Positions 30,921-40,001 of a stretch of DNA of 64,000 bases are shown here, one piece after another (positions within the stretch are counted from its first letter, which is position 1; each line of letters opens with the position of its first letter). Origin of the DNA: Haloplanus sp. HW8-1 (GTDB taxonomy: Archaea > Halobacteriota > Halobacteria > Halobacteriales > Haloferacaceae). The notes below the pieces were generated by a model. It was not told the origin of the DNA. It was given only the letters and a program-made list of their open reading frames with translations, and made no database searches. The position numbers were made by a program, and so were the translations under genes. The stretch is from NCBI RefSeq assembly GCF_023703795.1, contig NZ_CP098520.1:1-64000 (forward strand), written 5' to 3'.

Positions 30921-32832
30921 GCGGCGTTTTTGAGCGAGTCGTGTTCAGTGTCTCGTAGTGGCTGCAACTCGTGAGTCTCGCAGAACCGTCTTTCGACGGA
31001 TCGCCGACCGACCACACGCTGATTGGCCAGTGTACGATTCGACGCCGCTGTACGAGCGAAGCTCGCTAGATGGGCTGGAATCGGATATCAGAATTGTCTC
31101 GCAGACCTGGTTCAGACACGACAGCCACGGGTCGGTCAAGAACTTCGTCCGGCTACTCCCGCTAGCGTATTTCCGATTCGACACGCACGACCGGTACGCA
31201 GAGTCAACTCGCTACGGGATGGATACCCTCTTTCGCGTCTTCATCTTGAAAGAATGCCACGGGTGGGACCACGAGACAGCGCTGATCGAGTATCTTGAGT
31301 GTCGCCCGGTACTCTGCGAGCAGTTAGGCTTAGAAAGTGTCCCGAACCAGTCGACGCTGTGGCGCAGTTGGCACGAACGGTTCACTGCCGAGCTTCGCAG
31401 TACAGTCGAGACAGCTGCGCGGACCATCCTCATCAAAGCCCAGGACGCGGGTGTTGCCGTCCCACGCGAACCAGAACAGCGTCTTCCATCCTACGGTGAC
31501 GAAGAGAACGAATCGGACCCACACGATCAAGCTGTCCTTGATGAAGCGGCAACGATTACGGGGCACGTCAGTCGCGTTGTCTTCCCGGCATTCTCACTGG
31601 ATCGAGGTGAGGGCTGTGAGATTCACGAGAACGCCTACTGGGACCTGCAGACGTATCTCGGACTTCGTGAGCGCCTCGCGGCCAACGAGGGCGCTCGGAG
31701 CTTCACCTACGAGTCAACTCGTGAGCGGACACCGTTAGGGCACGCCCATCGCGAGCAAGTTCGTGACCTCTCAATTGCGGAGATCCGAGAGATGTACCGA
31801 CAGGCCATCGGAAGGCTTCTGAACGAAGTTTCGGAGACAAAGCAGTTCTTCCGAGCTGGGATTGTTGCAATCGACATTACCGAAGCTGATCCCTTCACTG
31901 GTGATAGGACTGGGCACGAAGACGAGATTATCGGCACGAAGGAGAAGACCGACGAGTATGCCTACCAGTGGGCGACGGTCCAGTTGGTCGGCAATGCCGT
32001 CCCTATCGTGCTGGACGCGCGCCCCGTCCGAAAGGGGGAGACTCGACTGGAAATCGTCGAAGACTTGCTCAATTCGGTTGAAGAGCTCGTCCACGTCGAT
32101 AATGTCCTGATGGATCGAGAGTTCGATAGCCAGCACGTTCTGGAGATGATCAGCCAGCGCGGGCTCTCCTACGTCGTTCCCAAGCGAATGCAGACCAGCG
32201 AGAAGGCTCAGGCGAAGCGATTGCTCCAGCGTGACCAGGAGCGGTATGAAACCGACCGGAAGCTCCACCTCGGCAAGAACCAGTGGCACGAGACGACGCT
32301 GATCTATCGTCGAAAAGAAGACTCAGAGCACGACGATCACCGGCAATACTCGGTGTTCCTGACGAATTGCGGGAGTGGTCACCTCACGGAGTACGGCTAC
32401 CGATGGGAAATCGAGAGCGGCTACAGATCGATCAAGCGATTCATGGCTGCCACGACATCGAAGGATTTCGGGCTCCGATTCTTCTACTTCGCATTCGCCT
32501 GCCTGCTGTACTCGATCTGGCGAGCAGTCGATTTGCTCGTTCAGGTCGAGTTGACCGGCGATTATGAGCACTCACCGGTGATTACAGCGGACAACACGCT
32601 GACGCTGCTGAAGAAGGAAACTGGAATCGGGTAGTGAGGAACTCTATTCGGGTTAGCGTGCCGCTGAGTGGCTACGCTGCTGGAAGTCTCGAAAATTTGC
32701 CCATATGATTGAGTGTGTGACAGGAATAGCCGCCTGGAAAGCCATCTGGAGCAGTTTCCGCTGGCCGAATCGGTCAAATTCACGCATCACAGCCCCGCTA
32801 AACCCGCCGTAGTCTCAACTTCCCGACAGAAA
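30921..32832 (+). mobile_element. IS4-type insertion sequence, copy A
   Basis: The transposase gene plus 3' flank is shared with copy B at 50.1 kb. Similarity between the copies ends at CAGAAA (32832) on the right and near 30921 on the left. The right tail of about 200 bp is conserved and non-coding. A clear left inverted repeat was not found, so the ends are approximate. Confidence 0.7.
30958..32634 (+). CDS. IS4-like DDE transposase, copy A
   Basis: This 558-aa protein starts at a GTG. DDE residues are expected in AIDITEADPFTG (about residue 305), VDNVLMDREFDSQHVL (about 385) and YRWEIESGYRSIKRF (about 485). The last contains the IS4 signature Y(2)R(3)E(6)K exactly. The length is complete and the frame is open, so it is probably active. 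Copy B is about 85-90 percent identical. The two copies have the same orientation and flank 17.5 kb that includes toxin-antitoxin genes and a sensory operon. Confidence 0.92.
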   Translation: MAATRESRRTVFRRIADRPHADWPVYDSTPLYERSSLDGLESDIRIVSQTWFRHDSHGSVKNFVRLLPLAYFRFDTHDRYAESTRYGMDTLFRVFILKECHGWDHETALIEYLECRPVLCEQLGLESVPNQSTLWRSWHERFTAELRSTVETAARTILIKAQDAGVAVPREPEQRLPSYGDEENESDPHDQAVLDEAATITGHVSRVVFPAFSLDRGEGCEIHENAYWDLQTYLGLRERLAANEGARSFTYESTRERTPLGHAHREQVRDLSIAEIREMYRQAIGRLLNEVSETKQFFRAGIVAIDITEADPFTGDRTGHEDEIIGTKEKTDEYAYQWATVQLVGNAVPIVLDARPVRKGETRLEIVEDLLNSVEELVHVDNVLMDREFDSQHVLEMISQRGLSYVVPKRMQTSEKAQAKRLLQRDQERYETDRKLHLGKNQWHETTLIYRRKEDSEHDDHRQYSVFLTNCGSGHLTEYGYRWEIESGYRSIKRFMAATTSKDFGLRFFYFAFACLLYSIWRAVDLLVQVELTGDYEHSPVITADNTLTLLKKETGIG

Positions 32833-32848
32833 CAGAAGTTGAGACTGG
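32813..32848. repeat. 12-bp inverted repeat across the IS right end and a toxin-antitoxin box
   Basis: AGTCTCAACTTC and GAAGTTGAGACT are perfect complements separated by 12 nt. The left half lies in the IS right tail and the right half belongs to the shared toxin-antitoxin box. Confidence 0.55.
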
Positions 32849-32866
32849 TTTTCTCAATGCATATGG
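32840..32866 (+). promoter_or_regulatory. Shared toxin-antitoxin upstream box, copy 3
   Basis: TGAGACTG, then TTTCTCAATGCATATGG, about 76 bp before the AbrB-type antitoxin start. It matches copies at 11375, 12278 and 33716. Confidence 0.55.
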
Positions 32867-32941
32867 CTCGTCTTTCGGTACGTCCACGGATTAGTGAGGC
32901 GGGGAAAGACTTACCTATGAATAAAACCAATACTATGAATA

Positions 32942-33244
32942 ATGAGTAAGTCAGAACGCTTGGATAACTCTGAGAAGGAAGTCGTTGCTGTCACCAAGCA
33001 CGGTCAGGCGACCATTCCGAAGCGGTTCCGCGAGAAGCTCGGGATCGAGGCTCCCGGAAAGGTGCTGTTCCGGGAGACCGAGGGCGGCGAGGTGATCGTC
33101 GAACACGTCCGCTCGCCGAGTGAGATGCGCGGCTTTGCCGCCCGCAGCGAAGCGTCCACCGACAGGCCCGCGACCGAGATCCTCCAAGAGAAGCGCGAAC
33201 AGGATCGAGAGGAACGTGACGCGCAGTTCCCCTCGGAGGAGTGA
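32942..33244 (+). CDS. AbrB/SpoVT-type antitoxin (VapB-like)
   Basis: This 100-aa protein carries a swapped-hairpin AbrB domain at residues about 14-58 (VVAVTKHGQATIPKRFREKL, LFRETEGGEVIVEHV). A charged helical tail of about 40 residues, which would bind the toxin, follows. It precedes a PIN-domain gene whose GTG start overlaps its stop. The pair is a VapBC-type toxin-antitoxin unit, and the antitoxin probably represses the operon. The upstream shared box is the likely operator. Confidence 0.88.
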   Translation: MSKSERLDNSEKEVVAVTKHGQATIPKRFREKLGIEAPGKVLFRETEGGEVIVEHVRSPSEMRGFAARSEASTDRPATEILQEKREQDREERDAQFPSEE

Positions 33245-33663
33245 CGGTGGTCCCTGACAGCGTCGTCTTTGACGCTGAGCCGCTGATCGCACACGCTGAT
33301 GATGAACCCGGGAGCGACGTGGTTGAGGAGTATCTCGACGCAGTCGCCGTCGAGGACACCGCCGGCTACGCCAGCTGCGTGAACCTCGCCGAAATCCGCT
33401 ATACTATCGCCCGGAAGTACGACCGGACCACCGCTGACGAGTATCTCGACTGGCTCACCGATCTCGGAATCGAGACCATGGCGGTCGGTGACTCCTGGCA
33501 GGAGGCCTCAGAGTACATCCTTCGGTACAACCCGGCGCTCGGTGACTCCTTTGCACTGGCGACCGCTGAAGAGGTCGAGGCGACGCTCCTGGTCGGCGGT
33601 GACGACGACTATGACGAAGTCTCCGAAGTCCCATTAGAGCGGTTCCGTGACGGCTCCGCATAG
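33241..33663 (+). CDS. PIN-domain toxin (VapC-like)
   Basis: This 140-aa PIN-fold ribonuclease has acidic residues at the expected places: VVFDAEPLIAHADDEPGS (first Asp near residue 10), NLAEIRYTIARKY (Glu near 48), NPALGDSFALATAEE (Asp near 101) and GGDDDYDEV at the end (Asp near 120). VapC enzymes cut tRNA or rRNA, which may matter given the tRNA array in the same window. The GTG start overlaps the antitoxin stop. Confidence 0.88.
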   Translation: MTVVPDSVVFDAEPLIAHADDEPGSDVVEEYLDAVAVEDTAGYASCVNLAEIRYTIARKYDRTTADEYLDWLTDLGIETMAVGDSWQEASEYILRYNPALGDSFALATAEEVEATLLVGGDDDYDEVSEVPLERFRDGSA

Positions 33664-33715
33664 ATGACTGAAGACGTCGATCCTGAGGCTCCCCGACCCC
33701 ACCAGAAACAGAAGA

Positions 33716-33742
33716 TGAGACTGACTTTCTCAGTGAATATGG
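33716..33742 (+). promoter_or_regulatory. Shared toxin-antitoxin upstream box, copy 4
   Basis: TGAGACTG, then ACTTTCTCAGTGAATATGG, 52 bp upstream of the RHH antitoxin start. Confidence 0.55.
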
Positions 33743-33793
33743 CAGTCTGACGTAGTTCATAAATAGTATGAAGATGTAGTCTGGGATAGAACG

Positions 33794-34162
33794 ATGGCTC
33801 GAATCACCGGCTCCTACCCAGATGATCTCGACCTCCTCATTGAGGGCGCTGTCGAGGCTGGTGTGTTTAGTGGCAAAAGCGATGCGTTGCGAGAGTTCGT
33901 GCGTGAATACTTCGAGGACCACGAAAGCGAGCGCGTTGCAGCTGCGGTCGCCCTCTACGAACGCGAGCGGATCACACTCGGTGATGCTGCGAGACTCGCT
34001 GATGTCGATCGGTGGACGATGCGGGATCTCCTCCGTGAGCACGGTGTTGAGCTCCGCCTCGGACTCGTTGACGAAGACGACGCAGCCTACGAAGTAGAGG
34101 CAGCGAGCGAACTCGACTTCGGTGATGAGGACTCGTCTGATGAGGAGCCACGTGCTAAATGA
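33794..34162 (+). CDS. Ribbon-helix-helix/UPF0175-type antitoxin
   Basis: This 122-aa protein has an N-terminal RHH-like part (ITGSYPDDLDLLIEGAVEAG, then FSGKSDALREFVREYFED) and a C-terminal UPF0175-like HTH (ERERITLGDAARLADVDRWTMRDLL), with a long acidic tail. This combination is found in antitoxins of DUF3368/PIN pairs. It sits 3 nt ahead of the PIN-like gene and downstream of the shared box. Confidence 0.83.
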   Translation: MARITGSYPDDLDLLIEGAVEAGVFSGKSDALREFVREYFEDHESERVAAAVALYERERITLGDAARLADVDRWTMRDLLREHGVELRLGLVDEDDAAYEVEAASELDFGDEDSSDEEPRAK

Positions 34163-34165
34163 CAG

Positions 34166-34663
34166 ATGACGATTCCAGCGAACCGGAGCGTCCTGAACAC
34201 GACTGTCCTCTCGAATTTCGCCTATATCGACCAGCTGTGGGTTGTTGCTGACCTCTCTGGAATCTGTACGGTACCGGTCGTCCGTGAGGAGCTTGAACAC
34301 GGCGTTGATGACCATCCATATCTTCAGTCGGCACTCGATACACTCGACGACGAGATTCCCGTCGCGACGATTTCGGACACCGTCGCAAACAGAGAGGCGG
34401 TTGTCAGTGACCATCTCGATCCTGGTGAAGCACAGGCATTTGCTTTGGTAGATGCTGCGGACGGTCGTCTACTGACCGACGACGGGGATGCCCGATCGTT
34501 TGCGAAAGATCGAGGCGTGACCGTTGTCGGGTCGGTCGGGGTGCTGTTGGCTGCGATCGATGCTGGAAAGATTGATGAGCCAACTGCCGATGAGTGGCTG
34601 TCGACATGGATCGATGAAATGGGGTACTACGTGCCATACCAGTCGATTTCGGAATATCGGTGA
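34166..34663 (+). CDS. PIN-like toxin (DUF3368 type)
   Basis: This 165-aa protein has NTTVLSNFAYIDQLWVVADL at the N terminus (PIN first motif with Asn/Ser near residue 14), VPVVREELEHGV near residue 45, LDPGEAQAFALVDAADGRLLTDDGDARSFA (acidic cluster near 93-115) and VVGSVGVLLAAIDAGKI. The first Asp of canonical PIN domains is replaced by Asn, as in several DUF3368 proteins. It is predicted to be an RNase toxin or an inactive relative. Confidence 0.83.
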   Translation: MTIPANRSVLNTTVLSNFAYIDQLWVVADLSGICTVPVVREELEHGVDDHPYLQSALDTLDDEIPVATISDTVANREAVVSDHLDPGEAQAFALVDAADGRLLTDDGDARSFAKDRGVTVVGSVGVLLAAIDAGKIDEPTADEWLSTWIDEMGYYVPYQSISEYR

Positions 34664-34744
34664 GATACGCATACCGCTCCCTCCATAGCGGATGCCGTCT
34701 TAATGCATGGACGACAGGGCGTGCCTGAGTACTGGCCATCCCTC

Positions 34745-36166
34745 CTATTGTGACATCACGAGTTCGAACCGCGCCCCGCCCTCAGACCCGTCTGTCATAG
34801 ACACCGTCCACCCGTGAGCTTCTACGATCCGCTTCACGATGGTTAGTCCGAATCCGGTGCCGCCACTCGTCGAGGAATGGCCCGGTTCGAAAATCTCCTC
34901 GCGCCGATCTGCGGGGATCCCAGACCCATCGTCTTCGACGTAGATAGTGTCCTCATCGACACGTCCGACACGAACGGTCACGTCCGTGCCACCGTGTTCG
35001 ATAGCGTTTCGGAACAGATTCTCGAACACGTGCCGTAATCGGTCGCGATCGCCCTGGAAGGTCATCTTATCAGTTATTTCGAGGGTCGCCGCGTCTGTGT
35101 CTACCGTTCCCCAGCACTTCCCGACGAGATCGGTCAGACTGACCGACTCCGTTTCGTCTATCGTCTCGCCCTGCCGAGCGAGCGTCAACGTGTCCGCGAT
35201 GATCGCCTCCATCCGGTCGAGCGCCCGCAGGAGTGGATCGAGGTGTTCGCTCTCCGTTTGTTCGTCGAGGATTGTTGCGCGGCCCTGTGCGACGTTGAGC
35301 GGATTGCGCAGGTCGTGGGAGATAACACTCGCAAACTCGTCGAGACGCTCTTTTTGACGGCGAAGCTGTCGTTCCCGTTCGACGCGGTCGGTGACGTTCC
35401 GGGTGATTCCCACGAGACGGGTTACGTCGCCGTCAGTGAGTACCGGCGCGAGATTCGTCTGCCAGATGCGTGCCTCCTCATCGATTTCTAACTCTTCCTG
35501 ATACGAGATCGGCTCACGAGCCTTGACACACCGGTGATAGTTCGCTTCGAGTTCGGCTCCCGCTTGCTCACCAAATACATCGGGAGGTGTTTCTCCCCGC
35601 ACCTCTTCGGTCGTGAGACCGGTTTGTTGCTCGTATGCCGGACTGAGACGGTCGAACTCGAACGTAATGTCGTCGTCTGAAACGTTGACATCAACGAAGA
35701 AAATCGCATCCTCTGCATTGTTGAGGAGGGCCTCGTACTCTTCAGCCAGTTTGCGGAGTTCGCGTTCCTGTTCTTTCCGCTCAGTAATCTCCCGGCTGTT
35801 GAGTAGAATACCGTCGATGACATCGTCTTCGAGTCGATTCCGCATCGTAGCCTCGATCCAGCACCACGACCCGTCGGCGTGTTTGAATCGGACTTCGACG
35901 GTCCGGGGTTCGTCCGGGGTCTCAAGAACAGCTTCGACCGCCTCGGCGTTTTTCTCCCGGTCGTCGGGATGGACGTATTCGTAGCCAGAGTTCCCGGCTA
36001 ATTCCTCGGGATCGTAGCCGAGCACTCGGGTGACCGCGGGGCTCACGTATGTCATCGTTCCGTCAGTGTCGATGATCGTGGCGACGTCGCTCGACTCTTC
36101 GACGAGCATCCGATACCGATCCGCCTGATTCTCGATCCGTGTGTCCGAAGTCTCAGTGTCTTCCAT
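34745..36166 (-). CDS. PAS-PAS sensor histidine kinase, last gene of the sensory operon
   Basis: This 473-aa soluble kinase has PAS domains at about 18-130 (YVSPAVTRVLGYDPEEL) and 145-260 (AIFFVDVNVSDDD). The HisKA phospho-acceptor is FASVISHDLRNPLNVAQGRA (His near residue 300). The ATPase domain has the N box FENLFRNAIEHGG, VEDDGSGIP and GGTGFGLTIVKRIVEAHG. No membrane segment is present. It begins 3 nt after the upstream LOV kinase ends. Its response regulator is not adjacent, but the REC-PAS kinase in the same operon is a candidate partner. Confidence 0.9.
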   Translation of the reverse strand: MEDTETSDTRIENQADRYRMLVEESSDVATIIDTDGTMTYVSPAVTRVLGYDPEELAGNSGYEYVHPDDREKNAEAVEAVLETPDEPRTVEVRFKHADGSWCWIEATMRNRLEDDVIDGILLNSREITERKEQERELRKLAEEYEALLNNAEDAIFFVDVNVSDDDITFEFDRLSPAYEQQTGLTTEEVRGETPPDVFGEQAGAELEANYHRCVKAREPISYQEELEIDEEARIWQTNLAPVLTDGDVTRLVGITRNVTDRVERERQLRRQKERLDEFASVISHDLRNPLNVAQGRATILDEQTESEHLDPLLRALDRMEAIIADTLTLARQGETIDETESVSLTDLVGKCWGTVDTDAATLEITDKMTFQGDRDRLRHVFENLFRNAIEHGGTDVTVRVGRVDEDTIYVEDDGSGIPADRREEIFEPGHSSTSGGTGFGLTIVKRIVEAHGWTVSMTDGSEGGARFELVMSQ

Positions 36167-36169
36167 TGG

Positions 36170-38392
36170 TCAGTGGTGTTCGACGGGTGTTCCCCGAACG
36201 GATGAGTCGGCAGACACCCGGGGAAGGCTCAATACGACGCCTGTTCCACGCGGTGAGTTATCCACGAATGTGACTTCGCCACCGTACAGCGAGACAGTCC
36301 AGTAGACGATCCAGAGCCCGAGTCCGATGCCGTGCTGGAGCGGCGTTTCCTCGCCCTGTTTGATCGTCTCCAGTTCTTGATCCGGAATGCCCGGTCCGTC
36401 ATCCACAATTTCGATGTCGATCCACCGTTCAGACTGCTTTTCCCTGGACGGTCTGGTGGTGACCGTCACCTCGGGTTCGGGTTGGTCGTTGTGGACGACA
36501 GCATTATCCAGCAGTTCCTTCACTGCCAGCTTCAACCGGCTATCTGCTCGAACGTAGAGTGGGTCAGAACCATCAAGATCGAATGAAGCGGTCGAATACT
36601 CTTCAGAAACGGTGGTGGCGATATCGCTAACTAACTCCGTCACATTGGTAGCAGTCTCAGCTGATACTTCTTTTTCGAACAATGAGCGCACAGTTTCGGC
36701 TTTGTCACCCAGCGACTCCATGGCATCCGATCGTCTTTCGATCGCCCGCACGTGCGCCTGCGATTCGTCATCGCCCAGCGATTCGCGGAGTAGTTCGGCC
36801 CGGCCCTGAATCACGTTCATCCCGTTCTTGAGGTTGTGGCGCAAGACGCGATTGAGCACGTCGAGTTGCTGTTTGCGCAACCGACGATTCGTCACGTCGG
36901 ACTCGATCGTGACGAAGTGCGTGATCTCTCCGTCGTCGTTCGCTATGGGCGAGATCGTCTGGTCGACGTGATACAGCTCCCCGTTTTTGCGCTGATTGAT
37001 GAGACTTGCATTCCACTGCTCGCCCGAAAGGATCGTCTGCCACATCCGATCGTAGAACTCCTCGTCCTGTTTGCCTGATTTGATGATGCGGGGGGTTCGA
37101 CCGACGGCTTCCTCACGAGTATAGCCGGTTCGGGCTTCGAATTTCGGATTCACGTACTCGATAGTTCCTTCCCTGTCAGTGATGAAGACCGCATGTCCTG
37201 CGTTCTCGACGGCTTTTTTGAACAGCTGTAAGTCCATTTCGCGCTCTTTGCGCTCGGAGACGTCCTCCTGGAACCCGACGTAGTTCTCGACGGTTCCGGC
37301 GTCGTCTCTCACCGGCGCGATACTGACGCGGTTCCAGAACTGACTGCCGTCCTTCCGGTAGTTCCGGAGTTCCACGGACACCGGTTCGTCCTTCTCAACT
37401 GCCGTGCGCATTTCGGCGACGGGTTCCTCTCGAGTCGCCTCACCCTGGAGAAACCGACAGTTGCGCCCGAGCGATTCCGATTCAGAATACCCCGTCAGCG
37501 CTTCGAATCCCTCGTTTACGTAGATCATCGGGTTATCTTCTTGATCGGGATCAGTAATGGTGATCCCGACGGGCGCTTTGTCCATCGCCTGGGACTTCAG
37601 TTCGAGCTCTCGTGCGTACGCTTTCCGGTCTGTCACGTCGCGTGCAGAGAGGATTACCGGTGACTGGTCGGAATCCTCGAGCGTCGCGGCCGACACCTCC
37701 AACTGTCGCGTTTCTCCTTCCTTCGTCTGACACGTGAGGTCGTCGGTCGATCCCTGCCCCGCCTCCTGTACCTGCTGGAGAAAGGACCGAAACCGCTCTC
37801 GATCGTCGGCGTGGATCGTCTCAGTCGGGGATACAGAGAGCAATTCGTCGCGCGAATATCCCACGAGGTCACACGCTGCCGGATTACACTCGGTGATCTC
37901 GTCGCCAGATGGAGCAACAACGAAGATCGCGTCGTTCGTCGAATCGAACAGCCGCTGAAATCGAATCTGCACGTCCTCGTAGCGCGTGGACAACTCCACC
38001 GACTGCTCACGCCTCGCCAACAAATTCCCCACACGACGAAACAGGGTCGTCCGGTCGACGGGTGCAGCCACCACTTCGTCAATGAGCGGTGGGCCGTCGC
38101 CGTTCTGCTCTGACGGCAGCGGGACCGTTCCCCTTGACCCTTCCTGTTGGATCAACAGTACGGGCGTGAAGGTCGGATGGGCCTCTTTTTTGTGCTCGCG
38201 TAACGCCTCGCGGTACGTCGGTACCATCTGTTCACCAACGAGATAACAATCGACGGGCTGGAGGGTGTCATCGACGATGACGTCGTATCGGTCGTCGAGG
38301 AATTCTTCGAGCGCTTCCCGGTCGTTGTCCCCGTGAATAAAGAGTTGTACCGTGTGTCGCTCACTCACTTCGCGACTCGACCGGTCGGTCAT
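36170..38392 (-). CDS. LOV/PAS sensor histidine kinase
   Basis: This 740-aa soluble kinase has an N-terminal REC-like (HTR-like) domain (residues 13-130) and a PAS domain (about 140-255). A PAS/LOV domain at about 268-385 carries GRNCRFLQGEATREE with Cys312 in the photoactive position. A third PAS (about 390-505), an H-box HNLKNGMNVIQGRAELL (His519) and an ATPase domain (KELLDNAVVHND, VDDGPGIPD, GIGLGLWIVY) follow. The intact NCRFLQ motif predicts flavin-based blue-light sensing. It overlaps the KaiC-like gene by 4 nt, so the operon is tightly coupled. Confidence 0.9.
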   Translation of the reverse strand: MTDRSSREVSERHTVQLFIHGDNDREALEEFLDDRYDVIVDDTLQPVDCYLVGEQMVPTYREALREHKKEAHPTFTPVLLIQQEGSRGTVPLPSEQNGDGPPLIDEVVAAPVDRTTLFRRVGNLLARREQSVELSTRYEDVQIRFQRLFDSTNDAIFVVAPSGDEITECNPAACDLVGYSRDELLSVSPTETIHADDRERFRSFLQQVQEAGQGSTDDLTCQTKEGETRQLEVSAATLEDSDQSPVILSARDVTDRKAYARELELKSQAMDKAPVGITITDPDQEDNPMIYVNEGFEALTGYSESESLGRNCRFLQGEATREEPVAEMRTAVEKDEPVSVELRNYRKDGSQFWNRVSIAPVRDDAGTVENYVGFQEDVSERKEREMDLQLFKKAVENAGHAVFITDREGTIEYVNPKFEARTGYTREEAVGRTPRIIKSGKQDEEFYDRMWQTILSGEQWNASLINQRKNGELYHVDQTISPIANDDGEITHFVTIESDVTNRRLRKQQLDVLNRVLRHNLKNGMNVIQGRAELLRESLGDDESQAHVRAIERRSDAMESLGDKAETVRSLFEKEVSAETATNVTELVSDIATTVSEEYSTASFDLDGSDPLYVRADSRLKLAVKELLDNAVVHNDQPEPEVTVTTRPSREKQSERWIDIEIVDDGPGIPDQELETIKQGEETPLQHGIGLGLWIVYWTVSLYGGEVTFVDNSPRGTGVVLSLPRVSADSSVRGTPVEHH

Positions 38393-39906
38393 GATTGGTC
38401 GGTTGTCTGGTGGTACTCGTCTGGAATGCGATGCGTTGAACTACCCTGCATGATCCCCCGAACGGTATCGAACGGTCCTTCGATAACCAGCCCCTCGCCG
38501 GACTCGATAGCAAACCGCTGGAACCGGCTGTCGAAATCCCCGAGCCGTTTTTTTACAACGCCGATCGCTCGGTCCAGTTCGCCGTCGACCTCCACATAAG
38601 TGAGAAACACGATGTTGTCCGCGATGTAGCTGGTGTTCGTACTCGTGGCTTCCGGGATGCCGGTGAGACGGTCCGCCTCGTCCGTGACGATGACCGCGAT
38701 ACCGCGATTTTTGAGTATCCGGGTGAGACCGTGCAGCCGGCGAACGAGTCGCTGATCGCTGCCCTGGAGTGAGATCTTGTAGCCCGAGAGCCCGTCGATG
38801 AACACCGCGTCCGGTGCGTGCTCGTCGACCTGGTCGAGGACGTGCTGATCGAACTCCTCGGCGGAACGCACGAGCGGTTCGGTCTCTGTCAGCCCCAGTG
38901 ATCCCTGCGTCCGCATCTCCGAGATCGGGAGTCCGAGGGTTTCCGAGCGATGGACGAACTGGTCGATCGACTCCTCGAAGAGGTATCCGAGCGCTGTCCC
39001 ACCGTCTTCGACGATGCCCGAAAGTATCTGTGCGCCGGTGGTCGATTTGCCGATGCCGGTCGGACCGCTGATAAACGAAACGGTCCCGCGTTCGATTCCG
39101 CCACCGAGGAGACCGTCGAGGGATGCGTGTCCGGTAGAAACGAGTTCCGGATCGAACGTTCGGTTGTCGTGTTCCGGGATGGTCTGTGGGTAGACTTCGA
39201 TCCCGTGCTCGCGGATTTCGAGTCCGTGGGTGCCGTCGACCTGTCCGAGGCCACGGTGTTTCGGGACCGCGATCCGGCGTTCATGCTCATCGAGGTACAG
39301 GTTGATGACGCCGTCGCTGAGCGATTCGAAATCGTCGTGCGTGCTCTCGCGAGTCCGTTCCCTGTCGAGTGTTCGCGTTGCGACTGTCGTCACCTGCCGG
39401 TCCCGGAGAAAGCGGATGAGCGATTGCAAGCGCTTCCGGTACTGGTATTCGTCCCGTTCGACGTACTGGAGTTGTGTGATCGGGTCGATGAGAATCCGGG
39501 CCGGGTCGACCTCCTCGATTACGTGTTTGATATCCTGCGTGAATTGCTCGGATTCGACTTCGGTCGCCTCGACTAGGTTGTATGACTTGTCCTCGGCGAA
39601 AAAGTCCGTTCCGGGCCCGATGTCTAAAAACTCGGCGTCCCGAATGTCGACATCGAGCCGTGCTGCGTTGACGAGAATGTCGTGTCTGGACTCTTCGCCG
39701 TGGATGTAGACGACTGTCTCGTCGGCATCGAGTCCCGCTCGTAGGAAGTGCTGGCCGAGCAGGGACTTCCCCGTTCCTGAGGCGCCCTGGACGAGGTACG
39801 TACGGCCCCGGATATACCCTCCGTTGAGCAGTTCGTCCAGCTCGGGGATACCCGACGCCACCAGCTTGATTTCTTCGGTCGCCGCATCGCGAGAGTGATC
39901 CGACAT
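38389..39906 (-). CDS. KaiC-like double RecA ATPase
   Basis: This 505-aa protein has two RecA/KaiC domains in tandem. Domain 1 has Walker A GASGTGKS (41-48) and the catalytic Glu pair GEES (70-73). Domain 2 has GPTGIGKS (281-288) and FEES near 310. This is the same length and plan as cyanobacterial KaiC, though KaiA and KaiB are not nearby. Haloarchaeal KaiC-like proteins are thought to be signalling ATPases. Here it sits between a REC-PAS kinase and a LOV kinase in a sensory operon. It may gate or time their output (inference). Confidence 0.9.
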   Translation of the reverse strand: MSDHSRDAATEEIKLVASGIPELDELLNGGYIRGRTYLVQGASGTGKSLLGQHFLRAGLDADETVVYIHGEESRHDILVNAARLDVDIRDAEFLDIGPGTDFFAEDKSYNLVEATEVESEQFTQDIKHVIEEVDPARILIDPITQLQYVERDEYQYRKRLQSLIRFLRDRQVTTVATRTLDRERTRESTHDDFESLSDGVINLYLDEHERRIAVPKHRGLGQVDGTHGLEIREHGIEVYPQTIPEHDNRTFDPELVSTGHASLDGLLGGGIERGTVSFISGPTGIGKSTTGAQILSGIVEDGGTALGYLFEESIDQFVHRSETLGLPISEMRTQGSLGLTETEPLVRSAEEFDQHVLDQVDEHAPDAVFIDGLSGYKISLQGSDQRLVRRLHGLTRILKNRGIAVIVTDEADRLTGIPEATSTNTSYIADNIVFLTYVEVDGELDRAIGVVKKRLGDFDSRFQRFAIESGEGLVIEGPFDTVRGIMQGSSTHRIPDEYHQTTDQS

Positions 39907-40001
39907 CGTGTATCATGTTTTGCCAACCGGCCCCGAGGGAGATAAGACGACAGTCTAGATAACGGGATTCGGCGGAGAAGGTGTCTAAAAAATGGGTTCG
40001 C

